Source: Micropterus salmoides (lineage: Eukaryota > Chordata > Actinopteri > Centrarchiformes > Centrarchidae). Taken from it: 64,000 bases of DNA. Below, one piece after another: positions 34,720-49,485 of the stretch. The stretch spans positions 16,291,665 to 16,355,664 of the forward strand of contig NW_024043372.1 in the NCBI RefSeq assembly GCF_014851395.1, in the 5' to 3' direction. The notes under the pieces were generated by a model, which ran no database searches, was not told the origin of the DNA, and saw nothing but the letters and a program-made list of their open reading frames with translations. Numbering within the stretch: position 1 is the stretch's first letter; every line of letters begins with the position of its first letter. Both the position numbers and the translations under genes were made by a program.

Positions 34720-35330
34720 ATGGCCTTTGCAATGACCCAATTCTCAACCCAATTGAACACCTATGGAAGATTTTAGACTGAAATGTCAGAGATGTTTCTC
34801 CAACATCATCATCAAACCCAAATGAACGAATATCTTATACCAGGGATTTTCAAAGTTTGAGACTGCGGGCCTCCCTTCAGACAACGCTTGGGAAATGGCA
34901 CCCCCCGACCACATCTTTAGTTAAGATGGTAAGTTTCGTTCAATTCCTGGATGCTTATGGGATCATGATTATATTATTTGATCCCGCAAAAAATGTCTGT
35001 CCTAAGGCATTTATTAGTTTCGGACTGATGGGGGGGAAAAACAGTTCCTAAAAACTACTGTATCTCTGAACTTTCACACATGTAGGTTATTCTATCTGAT
35101 CTCCTTTTGATAGCTAATGCAATAAGTAATGTATATTGTTTCACTTCCATTCACTGAGCCTCCCCTGAAACTGTTTGGAGACCCCTAGGGAGGACTCACA
35201 CTTTGAAAACCCCTGTCTTATACCAAATGAGTGCTGAAGCTGTTGCGGCGAGTAGACCAACACCTTACAGTACTAAGGCAAGTTTTTTTTTGCCACCTGT
35301 ATATATGCAAAGTGGATTATAGCTCTGCGT
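34720..35330 (+). mobile_element. Tc1/mariner-type transposase remnant, interrupted
   Basis: At 34741-34774 the plus strand encodes ILNPIEHLWKIL, the conserved segment around the third catalytic residue of Tc1-type transposases (normally DLNPIEHLW). A tail-like part continues past an inserted hAT MITE (34841-35215). The remnant is short and decayed, and its termini were not found. Confidence 0.45.
34841..35215. mobile_element. hAT-type MITE with 8-bp target duplication
   Basis: Terminal repeats CAGGGATTTTCAAAGT (left) and ACTTTGAAAACCCCTG (right) are imperfect inverses, and the 375-bp element is flanked on both sides by TCTTATAC (34833-34840 and 35216-35223). Eight-base duplications and CAGGG-type ends are diagnostic of hAT transposons. 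It has no coding capacity, so it was mobilised in trans. Confidence 0.88.
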
Positions 35331-35749
35331 AGCTCATACTTCAGAGTCAGCTTCAGTAAAGTCAAACAATGAACCACATGACACAGGTGTTTTGATAGAT
35401 TTTTTCTCGACTTTTATATTTTTAAAAACAAACAAAAAATAACAGATTAAATAAAATTTACAGTAGACATATGCAATCATTGTGCACTTTAACTACTTCT
35501 TCTGATACGTTCTGCACAGCTGTCAACGAAAAACGCAAACACAACGGGGCGTCGGGGTGGAGCGGGGGGATGTGGGACAGTTGTGGGAGAGAGGAGAGGA
35601 CCGAAGAAGTGAGGTAGAGGGCAGCAAGGAGGAAACAAATGTGGGGAAGAGGAGAGGGGGATGAAGAGGGAAGGAGTAAAGATAAAGGAAGGCCTAAACT
35701 TTTTCACTCAGGGGGAAAGAAAGAAAAATCACTGAATATATAGATTTCT

Positions 35750-35755
35750 TTTATT
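35750..35755 (-). terminator. r3hdm2: Candidate poly(A) signal of r3hdm2
   Basis: AATAAA on the minus strand about 815 bases after the r3hdm2 stop. It would give a moderately long 3' UTR ending about 1.4 kb from the convergent repeat-protein gene's poly(A) site. Other hexamers are possible. Confidence 0.35.
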
Positions 35756-36570
35756 CCTTACATCACTTATATAAATATATTGAATCCCAAAAAACAAAAG
35801 AAAAAAATGTTTGAGAAAAAAACAGCGCAATACAGAAACCCACAACAGCAGTAAGGCAAACAGAAAGCAAGAGAGGAGAGAGCAGTGAGTGTATCTGAGA
35901 GGGACAGAGGAAGGATAGGATGCAGTATGAGACATGGCAAGAAAAGAGGGGGGAGCAGTGGGTGAAAGCAGAGAGTGTGCGCAACTGTGTGATGAAAATT
36001 TCTAAATATGTGAGATTAAGAGATGACTGGTTGATGGAGAGTTGAGGAAGGAGAGAAAACGTTGGCAGAAAAAGGAGGGCGGTTTGGAGAGCGGAGGGAG
36101 GAGGAGGAGGAAGAGGAGGAAAAAGTTTGACTGAGGTCGACTGTCCAGTGTGTTGTAATGTGCTACGTGACCCTGTTGCCTGCATTTGTGTCTGTTTGTG
36201 TCTCCTGGTATTTGTGTATGTGTGGCATTGCATGTGTTTTTTGTATAATGGCAGCACACATTCCTCGGCAACAGTGAAACACATGCTCGCGTGTCTTGTG
36301 TGCTCTTCTGCTATATAAATACAAAACAAAAACAATGAATAAAAACAAACAACAAAATCATATTTGCAACCGAACGCCAGCCACCTCATGATTCACACCT
36401 TCTTCCCTTTTATACATTTGACACATCATTTAACTCAAGGTTTGTTTTGTTTTTAAATTGTACACTAAGAGCAGTTCCCCCTCAGCCCTCCTTCCTTTTC
36501 CACCACTCCACCAAGAGTCTTTCTTTCTTTCTGTCTCTTTGACTTTGTTTCCCCCCATTCTCTTTTCCTT

Positions 36571-39500
36571 TCACTGAGAACTGGCTCTCTCCAGCACACG
36601 CAGGTCATAGTTCTTTTTGGCGGCCCTCAGTTTGAAGAGGCTGGCCCCGCTGTTGTTAAGTCTGAAGGAAGCACTCTGGGCAGCCATGGTGCTGGGGAAC
36701 ACCGCCACTACTGTGTAGAGGTGAGCTGGGTCGTTGCTGTCGCCCTTTGCTCCCCCAGCTCCCATGATGGCCCCGGACGCGGCAGTGACTCCTGGCCCAG
36801 GAGGCCCTGCACCTGGACAGGAGCCACAGCCTCCTGCTCCTCCTCGCCCTCCCTGGGGTTCCTTCAGCCACTGGATCTTGGCACCACACATCGACAGCTG
36901 GTTGAAGAGCTTTTCAGCCTCTGGACGCGATATCCCCTCTGGCAGGTCCGTTACCTCGAGTACTCGACTCACCACTGGACAAAGGAGAAACCAAGAGAGT
37001 CAGAGAGAGACATAAGATGCTAGCAGGCTTGATTGCTCAAGCTGTGTCTTTAGAGACTGAAGCACGTGTTCCAGAGACATGCTGTGTGTTTTCTCGTCTG
37101 TTTCAGCCAAAAACTTTTTGCAGTGTGCAGTGCTCTGGAGAATTAGGGTTTGCCAGCAGGATACTCCAAAGGAAATCCAATTTGGTGCACTTGAATGCAG
37201 TGGTGCAAGCGTGTCAGTTTACTCTCAGCAACTAAAGGTTTATTTAATGGCGCCCACACCAGATGGAGGAGATTGTGAGGAAAACTCTGCAATATAGGAT
37301 GATGAAGACTGACTAAACTGATATAACCGAGACACTGCTGCCCTCTAGTATCTACTTTGTACACATACCTGAACAACACACTTTGCCATCCTTGTGATGC
37401 CATTGTGCTCAGAAGAGAATGAATTACCAATTATCTTGGAATTCTTGACAAGGATTAAATATTAGGTAGAGTTCTTTGAAAATACTAGACCACATGGGAG
37501 TGTGTAAAACAATACCTGCAGAAAAATGTTATGACAACACAGTGGATGGTAGTCTGTGATGACGAATCTCTTAACTTACCAACATCAGTGGTGCCAAGAT
37601 CTGTTGATGCAGATTTGAGTGTTTGTTTCTTCCCTCGTGTCCCGTGTTTCATTACTCCTTGTCCCTGAACACATAGCAACACAGATATTTTGAAGCTTGT
37701 TATTAAAATGCAGTTCCACAAAATGACACTAGATGGGGGTAGAAGCAATCAAAGGGAGCCTTAAAGTTAGTCTTGGGTAACCAGAAACACAAACATTGGC
37801 AACATAGGGTGCACTAGTGGGCGCAAGAGAGGTGTTAAAGCCTGCAGCAGGGAGAGAATGATGGTCAGGTCAAAGTGTAATATGGCTGCCATTTAAAATG
37901 TATGCAACTTCATTAACTCTTGGTTACACACCATGCTACAAAGAAAGAGTTCAAACAGTCTCCACACAGCCCACATATTATGAATGTGACTTAAAGTTGG
38001 GACTGATCTCCAACTTCACAAAACATCTTCATTCGTAGAACCAAGAAATTCTGCAGGGACTACTAACAAATGCACAAACGCTTGTTACGGTTGTGATATT
38101 TTTATTTAAACATGTAGAAGGGCGTTTTTGAGTAGAAAAGACTGCTAGTACTGACCTGATGAGAGCTGTAGGAGGACTGGCCATGCATGAGGGGAGGAGG
38201 GCACAGGCTGTACTGGAGGGGCTGCCCCAACAGAGAGTAGCGTCCGTCACCTAAAGAACATAAATCACAAGTTAAAATGAAAAAGATGTCCTGCAAACAC
38301 TTAATTTTAGAGTACCATTGCCATAGGTGAACCTTAATCACCCCACTTTCTTTTTCTTTATCAAACCAGATCTCACTGAGATTAACATCTCTTTTTCAAG
38401 AGGGACCTGGTCAAGAGGGCAGGATAAAGAGAGTTATAGCAATGAATACACTAACATACCGCAGTCAAAAAGGTGATGGAAGATTTAACGAGGGTTCATA
38501 GAATTGGCAAAGATTTTGCAATTTTATTTTATTCCAAACCATTAGAAATTGGTCAACTGATTTAATGTAGCTCACTACTTTTACTATTACAGTATTTTTT
38601 CATTTTGGTGTTTTGAAGACTATTCAGAAAAGACCTTTGTCTTGGTGATACAACATGGATCACAGACTGATGTAAGACTGTATTTTTGTGTGTAATCGTG
38701 CATTCCAAATAGCAGGTCTATTTGTCAGTGAAGGTGTTGTGGTTCAGTGTGCACATATCGGTCAAAGGACAGGGACGAGGTTAAAGCCATGTCTGGGTAC
38801 AGGAGGTTTGACCGGGCCAGTCATGTAAACCTGCTGACATGAGGTGAAATGATTATGCCTATTGGCTCAGGGACAAAAGCTACCTGACAAGGTTTAGAGG
38901 GTCGCTGTGGAAATGGGAGAAAGAGTCCGAGCAGGGGTTCAAGCACACAGCTGTAACAGCAGTTCGTGTTTATTTGTCGGTCAACTAAAAGAAGAATTAG
39001 TTTTTTAAACAGCCTGGTTATTTTTATAGTTTGGACCATCATTTCTAATGGTTACGATAACACATTTGCAGAGATTTAGGGATGTGGTGACATGGCTAAG
39101 ACGATCACACAGGTTGTATACAAACCTCCAATTTATCCATATTATCTAAACTTATTTAGTGGTAAAACCAAAAGCGGACACAACTGAAATGTTGGTTACA
39201 ATCACAAGTAAAAGCAGACCTACTGTAATTGGTTGCGCACACATACTAATCTAATTGCTGTTTACAACAGATAGACTATTAATAACTGAATGTGTGCTTT
39301 TGAGTTCTCATCCAACATACAGTTGGTATGGTAAAGCTCTCTCTGATTGTCTGACTGCTTCTGTTCCAGATCGTTGAGAAATAAGCACAAGCTAGAGGAA
39401 TGATAGTCAAAACCATAAAGGCAGACACCCCGCGACCTTGTACGCAGGATAAGCGGTTGACGATGGATGGATAAATCAATCAAAATTTATTTATATAGCA

Positions 39501-42500
39501 CTTTAACAGCAATCACGAAGTTGTCATTCTCAAAGGTCAAAAGCCAGATGGAAGAGATGGATTTTAAGACAAGTTTTAAAATCAGACATTGAGGAAGCCT
39601 GTCTAATGGTAAGAGGAAGGGCATTCCACAATTTCGGTGCTGCCACTGCAAAAGCACGGTCCCCTTTAAGTTTGTGACGGGTTTTAGGCACTCTCAGGAG
39701 AAGTTTGTCAACTGACCTGAGCAAACGGGTGGGTGTATAAGGATGAAGCAGCTCAGATAAACAAGGTCCAACAGGGGGCAAGGCCATTCAAGGATTTAAA
39801 AGTCAGTAAAAGAAGTTTAAAATCGATCCTAAATTGAATGGGTAGCCAATGGAGTGAGCGTAGAACTGGGGAGATGTGTTCATATTTACGTGTTCCCGTT
39901 AGAAGACGAGCTGCAGCGTTTTGCACCATCTGGAGACGGGCGAGAGACGATCCATTCATCCCAACAAAAAGTGCATTGCAGTAATCTCGTCTAGTAGTCA
40001 CAAAGGCTTGTATAATGGTCTCAAAATTATGCTTAGAAAGAATCGGTTTCAGCTTAGCCAGCTGTCTTAATTGAAAGAAAATAGATTTAACCACTAACCC
40101 AAAGTGTTTATCCAGTTTCATATCGGCACCAATTTTGACTCCTACGTCAGTGACGGTTGGCTTGACATATTGAGCTAGGGGGCCTAGATCGAGGTGAGGA
40201 GGGGAATGACTCCCAGGGGTGCCGTTAAAAACCATCACCTCCGTTTTGTTTTCATTAAAACTTGAGAGCCATCCAAGCCTTTATGTCCTCTAGACATGCA
40301 AACAATGGTCTGAGAGTGTCATCCTTACTCAAAAGGTACATAGATCTGGCTGTCATCTGCATAACAATGGAAAGAGATGCCATGTTTCCTAAGTATTGAG
40401 CCAAGTAGGAGGAGATAAAGGGAAAAGAGAAGAGAGCCTAGAATTGAGCCTTGCGGGATGCCACAGGCAAGGTGCGCCGTGGTAGACACAGTCACCACAG
40501 TTGACACTGAATGTCCTACCTTTCAAGTAGGATTGAAACCATTTTAGGGCTATGCCTATAATTCCCACCCATCGCTCTAAACGAGAGACCAGAATTTCAT
40601 GGTCCACAGTGTCAAAGGCAGCTGTTAAATCCAGAAGCACAAGGACCACACAGTCACCAGCATCTGTTGCTAAAAATATATCGTTAAAAACTTTTACGAG
40701 AGCAGTTTCGGTGCTGTGCATAGTTTTAAAACCAGGTTGGAAGGTTTCAAGAATGTTGTGCTCATCCAGCATAGCTGTTAACAGGTTGTAAATGAATGAG
40801 CAACATACACAAATGTGAAGTGTATTCAAGTGTGTGAGCTCATATCCATACAGTTGTATATCTGTGACATCTGACTGCATATGTACCATTTTCACTGTCA
40901 CTGGTTACATTTAAGCATTTAAAAGTATTTTCCTCATTCCTATCCTCTGGAGAATTTCTGTAAACGTGTTTATTGCAGGTTATTTAATCAAATACTGTCG
41001 TGTCTGTGTGTAAGATATCTGTTTATGTATTTCAACCGTCCCCCTTGATGTTCGTTTGTACCTTGAGCTGGTCCTCCTGGTCGGGGAAACTGAGAAAGAA
41101 GCGGTAATGGTCCCAGGCCTGGACAGACGCTGTTGACGCTGCCAGATGGAGACGGGGTGGGAGACTGAGTGGGCGAGGCCATGGGACTCGTAAGCTGGGT
41201 ACTGGCCTGGACACGAGCAGAACAAATTAATAAATAAAATAGTGTGACACATGAGTACTATGCTCCTGATCATGTGATAACACCATCAGCCCTACATCCC
41301 TGGATGTGCGATTCATGACATCCTTCACATTTACAAATAACTTCACTCACTGATTGAGAAGAGCTTCATGTGTGTACCTGAGGAGTGTTGTCAGGTTTGT
41401 AGAGCTCTCCCGGCTTGCTGGGCCTCTGCTCTATGCTGTAGTACTTGCATGGGTTCCACTGGACCAGAGGAGGGTTCTGGGAAGGCTGTGGTCCATTGGG
41501 GACGCTGAGCTGCATGACCATCACCCCAGGCCCAGGCGGCGGCACTCCTGAGAGAGCATACAGAGGCAGGCACACATGTAGATAAACAGGCAATGTAGGA
41601 CATTTATTAGTGAATTTGGACACTGACACTGTCTAGTGAAGTCCTGAACCCTTTCCTTTTCATTTGTGGTCAAAGACAAAATATTTATTTTTCATTACAT
41701 GAAGTATGATAGATGATCCCACTAACAGTTACTTTTAGGAATAATTAACAAGATTTTGATACAAATAGTTTTTTGGAGAAGTACTCTTTTTGCTTGGACA
41801 TTTCTCTGAGGCTCATGTGTGACATGTGTAAAAGTGGTTGGTTTCATCAAGAACCAGGTGTTGTGAAGTGTTTTCCCCCTTCCTGATTTCTTAAGTGTTT
41901 TGCATCTTTGTCACACTGAAATGTTTCAGATCATCAAGCAACTTTTATTATTAGACAAATATAACCGGAGTAAATACAAAATACAGTTTTTAAAAGATGA
42001 TTTTATTACCTGGCCCTATGTGAAAAAGAAATTGCTCCCTAAACCTAACAACTGGTTGTGCCACCCTTAGCGGCAACAACTGCCATCAAGAGTTTGCGAT
42101 AATTGGCAATGAGTCTTTCACATTGCTGTGGAGGAATTTTGGCCCACTCTACTTTGCAAAATAGTTTTAATTCAGCCACTCTAGAGGGTTTTCGAGGATG
42201 ACCGGCCTGTTTAAGGTCATGCCACAGCATCTCTATTGGATGCAAGTCTTCCAAAACCTTCATTTTGTGTTTTTCATTCAGAGGTGGGCTTGCTGTTGTG
42301 TTTCAGATAATTGTCCTACTGCTTACTCAAGTGCACTTGAACTTGATGTCATGAACTGATGGCCGGTGAATCTCCTTTAGGACTTTCTGATAGAGAACAA
42401 AATTCATGGTTCCATCAATTACGGCAAGTCGTCCAGGTCATGAAGTAGCCCCAGACCATGACACTACCACCATGTATGACTGTTGGAATGATGTTCTTTT

Positions 42501-45500
42501 CATTAAATGCTGTGTTGATTTTATGCCAGATTTAACGGGATGCACACCTTCCAAAAAGTTAAACTTTTGTCTTGTCAGTTCACAAAATACTTTCCTAACA
42601 GTCTTGGGGACCATTAAGATGTTTTTTTGGCAAATGTGAGATGAGCCTTTGTGTTATTTTTGGTCAGCAATGGTTTTTGCCCTGAAACTCTCCCCTGGAT
42701 GCCATTTTTGCCCAGTGTCTTTCTTATTGTTGAATCATAGACACTGCAGTTCTTTAGACATAGGCTGGCCACTCCTGGGAACGCTCACCACTGTTCCAAG
42801 TTTTCTCCATTTGTGGATTATGGCCCTTCCCAGATTGATGGATGTCAACAACTTTGTTTCTCATCTGTTTTTGAATTTCTTTTGATGTGTTGCTTTTTGA
42901 GATCTTTTAGCCTACTTCACTTTGTCAGAAAAGTTATTTAGGTGATTTCTTGATTCAGTAGGTCTGGCAATAAGTAGGCCTGGGTGTGGGAAGTGAAATT
43001 GAACTAGTCAAAAAATGTGGCTAATCACAGTTAAATCATGATTTAACAAGGGGGGCAATTACTTTTTCCACTTAGGGCCAGGTCGGCAAAGAAGTAAAGC
43101 ATTGAAAAAAGTCAGCATTGAAGAGCACAGTAGTAAACATTAGTGTTGTGGTGAAAATTTATATATATAGTTTCACATTTTAATGGTGACGGAACAGACT
43201 AATTCAAGCTAAAGACAGCACCTTAAAAAATCAAATTCAAAACATTTTGATGACTTGAAGATCTGAAGTTTGAGAAAGGGATGATTTTATATGACCTGCA
43301 GACAACCTGTAATACACACTACCATGATGCTTTGTTTCCTCAAGATTACAATCGTCCAGTATAACAGCTTAAGCTATCAAATGCCAGAAGATGAAATGCA
43401 TTCATTATACCAAAACACGAACACAAAAAATAAGCTACTGACAAATTCAGAAAGATCCAGAGTTTGGGATTACTCTTGAAATTATCTTCAGGGCAGGAGA
43501 TAGTTTGAAAACTGAAATATAACTTTAACATTAATGAGTCTCATTTGTTTATAGGGTGATGGACTGATCAATCAGATGACTTTTACAACAAACAAACATA
43601 TATCTGAGTAAGTGGCACAAACAGAGCAGAGGTTGAAAGGATAAAGCGACCATCATTACGATCAACATTTACTTAAGGCCACAGGGAGCACAAGGCCTTC
43701 GTAAAGTGGAGGTTTTGCACGATTTCTTCAAATATTCCCTCACCATCATCATTGATTTACAGATTCAACATGTGAACCCTGAGTGTCTCTTTCTGAACTT
43801 TTCCCTGAATACCTTTAACCTGATTTTGTAACAGAGATTCTCAAGTTGCAACGCCACTATTAGTCAATTCCGGGTTTGTAGGTATAAAGCAAACTGTGAC
43901 TGAATATTATTTGTGTTCAGCAGCAGTCCTTTACAAATAAAACTGAGACAAACACAGTATCCCAGAAGAACATCTTTTTTATCAATTGTAGAAATGGTTT
44001 TGGGAGCAACAACATTACAGTATTAGATTAATGCCCATAAAACAAATTTATATCTTACTAAAGCAAAAATAATGTTTTACTAAAGGCCACATTCCAACCT
44101 CTTGACACTAAGTCTCACCTGAATATTGCTGCTGTAACTGTTGAGGGTTGCAAGGGGACGGCGACTGTGTGATTTGATACTGCTCAGAGCTGGGGGGCTG
44201 CAGGTAACCTACTGACGGGCTGCAGGATAGACACATGCAAAGGGGGAGAAACTAAATACATGGTGATTCACACACATACAGGAGATTAACGACAATGTTC
44301 CCAGAAGACAGATTGGAGAAAATAACTTACGTTTATTCCAAAAGTTTCAGAGTTTAGCAGTCATCTGTAAGTACACCAGATCTGTATACAACTACGCTAG
44401 TGTTAAATTACAATTTAAATAGTTTTCTTTAATAGACATGGTGAAATGATACAGATCCAGTCAGAGAAAACAAATACACTAAAGATTAAAAAACACATCA
44501 TTGGTTTCACTCACAAGCTTCTATATCAATGTGATGTACTCCTACATACCTTGTGCTATTCTGCTGTGTGGGTGTGATAACACTGTAGTAGACAGGCATG
44601 GGACCCTGGACAGACTGGCTGACTGGCACCATCACCTGCTGCTGGTACTGCTGCTGAACCACCTGCTGATTTTCATTTCCCACTGGTACCTGGAAAATGT
44701 GAAAAGGGTCAAGAGAAAAGACACCATGTCGAAAAATGAACAATGGAGAAAAGAAGACAAAACTAACAGAATGATTAACTCAAGACCTGTTGTTATGTTA
44801 TTTTTACATTTAATTTGGTTAATGAGCATTTGGAATAGTATCTGGTAAAGTTATTTACATTGATGTTGATCAAGATTAATGATCAAACAATCCATTTAAG
44901 GGAAATTTAACTTGTCTGACTCTTCGCCATAAATTGTTGTTTTAAGTGTGCACCAGATGGAGCTGTTTAACCTGTTAAGATTAGCCACATGTACATGGAC
45001 ACTTGTAGGTAAAATGTTCAGCTCCCCAGGCAAGGCTCATTTTTGTTTCCTGTATCACCTGTATCCTACAGATGACTTACTAACTGTCCATACCTGATAT
45101 GATGGCATCTGTGGGTATTGAACCATAATGCTTTGCATTTGTCCTCCCATGCTTGCCCTCTGGGAATTGAGCAGACCAGGGTTTTGAGGCTGCTGCACAC
45201 CCATCATACCCTGGTAGCTTGGCTGCTGGCTGGGCATCATGGTCTGGAGACCTGATCACAACAGATAACAATTAGAGGAGAGAAATTAGATGGTAGTTGC
45301 GCATTTGCATTTGAGGGGAAAAAATCACTGTACAACACACAGACCATAACGGTTTCTTATGATGCGGCCAAAATCGAGGCAACAATGGCACACACAAACA
45401 ACACATTTCTCTGGACTACATTTGTACTTTTTTTCAGATTTATATACTATATATCTTGTTCTATCTATTGTCATGAAATCAATGGTTTCACGGTAATTTT

Positions 45501-47534
45501 TTTTATTTGTAGAGGTACTCAGAAGCCAAATAGGCTTTGTCGCAATTAAGTTTTTAAAAATTAAAACTGGAATAAATTCAGAAGGGACTGTTCACATTTT
45601 TGATATTTCTTTAAGTTTAAATCTTCACCATCGCAAAACTCTTGCTTCAAACCAGGCAGCAGTCATGGACTGATGCCCGGTCTCACTGACCACGATGTTC
45701 ATGTTCTATGTGGACTTGGCAGGCCTCCACTATGAGCCAGAGTCCATTCAGGTTTGTCAACAATGTATCTGTCACATACTGTATAAATACACCACCAACC
45801 TTCACAAAAATAAAAAAGGGGACTGAGGGATGAAGTAGTTTCTAAGAAAAAAAGGAAAGAGCTCTATTTTGGTCCTAGCATATTTGACTTGGCAAAACAA
45901 AGCAGACCTGGTTGGTTAAAATCAACCTTTCACCTGGTAGACTTAAAACTGAGTATGATTTAGCATTTTTTTTGCAGAGGGACACCATAATAGTTATAAA
46001 ATCAAGTGGCCTGTACCTGTTTGTTCACTAATTGTGGATACATTTTGGATGGTGCTCCAAATAATAAAAAAAAATAAAAATAAAATGTTATTCTATTTTC
46101 ATAGCTCTATTCTGATTTAGAGTGATAACACTAAATGCAGACATCTCAACAAAAAACATGAGTCTGTGTGCGCTGAGTGAGTTTATATAAAAAAAAATGC
46201 ACAGGAAACATGATATTATATATCCATCCCTTCATGTGTAAAGAATTGAGGTGGAGTTTATGACAGTGCAGCATAAAAAAAAATGTACTGACCTGACTGC
46301 TGCGTGGGCTGAGGCATGGGTTGTGTGCGCTGGGCAGGATAAGACACCTGATGGGACATGGGCTGGGGCACACGGTACTGCTGGCCTGAGCTGGGATATT
46401 GACCAGGAGGGTAGTATGACACCTGTATCTGAATGAAACAACAAAAAAATGATGAATCACTCTGAATTTTTTAAATCGGTCTTCAACATTTTTGCCATGT
46501 GGTGCAGAGGCAATACAAGGGCACCCCCCTGCATTTTTCACGGCATTGAAAACACATTACATCATGTTTTATTATTTATGTTTTTTATATTATGCTGTGC
46601 GTTATTTTGCCACCAATCTTCCCAGAACCAAGACAAAGACTCAAGACTTAGATGGTTAGTAGGGCAATAAGCCATGAGACATGCTGTATGAAAAAACTAA
46701 ACCTGGAACGATTGAATTTTGTTTCTGCATAAGAATCCACTTCTTTACATTTTATACAGATATGCTGTCAAAAGGTTGGAATGAAAATGTTGACTTTTGA
46801 ATGCAACCAAGGACAAATTGTCAAATCAAAACACATTAAACCTCACTTTTTGGCCATTTAAGGGCAACGGAACACTGACATGTTATCACCTTATATGGCA
46901 AACAGGTGTCTATTTACACTACTAGCATATTTGGAGCAACATTCGCTTCATCACAACAAGTGACCCCTTATAAGTAGCCACGTGATCCATTGTTAATATA
47001 AAAATACTTATTATAGCAGATTTAAGACAATGCCTAAAGAACTCAATACTGTGCTTTCTTGTACAGACAAGAGTGTTCAAGAGAAAGTATCAGTTACAGA
47101 GGTGTATATTGTTGAATGCTGAAGCTTGAAGATGTGGCTTATACAACCGGGCTAAACATAGCATGCAGAATTACCAAACGAGACATGAAATGGACAGAGA
47201 GGAAGCTCAAAGTTAGGAGGATCGATAGTTCCTGCCTCCACCTTCATCTGCATACATGACAACATTCAGCCCATCTAGAGGGTGCAGTGGTGTCAATATT
47301 TGAACTCCTGTTACACTGTCGACCGCCCACACAGTGAACACCACAGTGCATCTTACTTTCTCATCCAATGCTGTTTATGCAAGTCTGGAGATCCAAGAAC
47401 AAGAATATAGGATGGTGTGTAGGGTGATAAAAGGCATAAAAAGACACCGTCTATGTAGGTCAGAGCTTTGAACTACAAAATTAAAGCGCAGATAATGAGA
47501 GTAATAAACAGACACAAAACAGGGAATAAGATGG

Positions 47535-47567
<33 letters not shown>

Positions 47568-49437
47568 CATCTGAAAAAAAAGGTTTTACAGTGCAGAGTC
47601 ATTACAAAAAAATGAAGGGGACATTTAAAACACATCAGATCTCGATGAACAAAACAGTTCAAAATATTTACTGTGCATTGTATAATTCGTTGAAAAAAAA
47701 AAAAATTACGTAACAACGGTCAATGGCAAAATCATCATGCCACACTCATGGAGTTGGCTTCTGACAGTTTGGTCAAAAACATGCACACCAGTTGCACTGG
47801 GGAGGTAATGTTTTACACCCATGTTTTGTACTATACGCTGTTGTTGGCAAAGGAGGGATGGGCAATTCTTCATGACTTGTGGTTGTTTCTCAGTGGTTGT
47901 GTTTGCAAAACCTCTGAAGCCACGAGCTGAAGATGCTGAGCTTGACTTAGTGAGAGCATGCGCAAGGAGGGGGACTTCGCAGTGTGTGCACAAGCAGTAA
48001 CTGACACTGCGTTAGAGACTCCTCCTGGTTCTGATTGGTTTTGTTCAGGGAGTGGTGGATTCTTGCAAATGGCATTACGAGTAGTAGGAGGAACCAGAGG
48101 ATTATCTTTCTCATGTTCTACAGTCAGGATTTAATGAAATTTTTAGCAAATTGACAGAAAGTTATAATTTACAGAATTCAATACTGCTGCTTTAAGGGGA
48201 CTGATACTACTGACCCCAGATTCCCTGCATATGACCACAACACTATTGCTAATAAAAAATATTTTAAACGGACACTTGAGTTACTATTAAAAACTCTACC
48301 TCTAAACAGACAATTTAGTTCTCTCTCCACAAATGAATTATATTAACCAATTTATGGATTCAAGTAAAAGCCTGAGGGAGGGAAGGAAGCGTGTGAGGAT
48401 GAGAATGCATTACTGTCACCGCCTCTGCAATCGGAAAAATGTGACAGGTTAGCTGACTGACTGAGACCGGGCTTGTGAAGGTGATGCACATGCTCTGAGT
48501 GTGAGGGCCAAACTTCCCCACCGGGTGAATCCTGCTCCTTCACAGTGATCACATCACTGAAATGTAACACCTTACTGCAAGTTTATAAAAGAAAGATCTT
48601 TTTCATTTGTGATATTTATGGCATTCATGCATCACTCGATAGTTTGTTACTGTAACGTGTTATTTTACTGGCTGGTAATTGTCCCAAGGTGTTAACCTTG
48701 GTACACTTCACGTTAATTGCTAAGGTAGTGTAACCTAGTCTTTCAGTCAGTGCAATGCAGGAACATACAAAAATGTGCAATTGTCTACAGGCACACATTT
48801 CAATTCAACATATTTTAAGAATTAAGTTTCCAAAAATAAATTAATAATGAAGAAATGTTTAAATGAAGCAATTCTTCCATGGAAATATGTCCTTTCACTA
48901 GAATTAATACAAAATTGAACAGTGCTTTCCAGGGAACGCAGAAAGAACAGCCCTTTAAAATAAAGCATTACAGTTTTTACAGAGAAGAGAAGGTTGGAGA
49001 CAAAGGGGGTATGATCAACCTGCTTTCAAGATGCATTGCCATCTCTTATTGTCATTGGTACATAGGTTGTGATCAGTGTTGGTTAAGTTTCTTCCAAATG
49101 TAATACGTTATTACTAGTTACTGTCATTTGAGAGTAATTAGTTATATTACAATATTACTGTCTCTGAATTGTAATGTTTTACACTACTTTCACTGCTGTT
49201 TAATGGGCGCATTATTCTCATAGTAAGATCTGCCTGCATAGGTGGGTTCTAGTGATGTGCAGAGTTATATCTGCAGATTGGGTGGGTCTTTGTCATAAAA
49301 ATTAACCTTCTGATTTATAGCACCCTGCCTACAATCTCTACCATCGGATTCCAGTAACAGGTAATAATGTTACCCTTCTACTCATGTATTTGTTTTTTGT
49401 GGTGCCGAAATGTTTCTCGGTGTTGGTGAATTATTAA

Positions 49438-49485
<48 letters not shown>

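Noticed and set aside
42406..42885. Plus-strand open frames of 77-78 codons.
   Set aside because: They lie on the non-coding strand of the decayed Tc1-like transposase gene.
47375..47716. A Phe-rich minus-strand frame of 113 codons.
   Set aside because: It is driven by the A27 run and AT-rich sequence, with no protein-like composition.
47700..48210. A possible MITE ending in a TACTGCTGCTTTAAGGGG-type motif.
   Set aside because: The left terminus could not be matched and the boundaries are guesswork.
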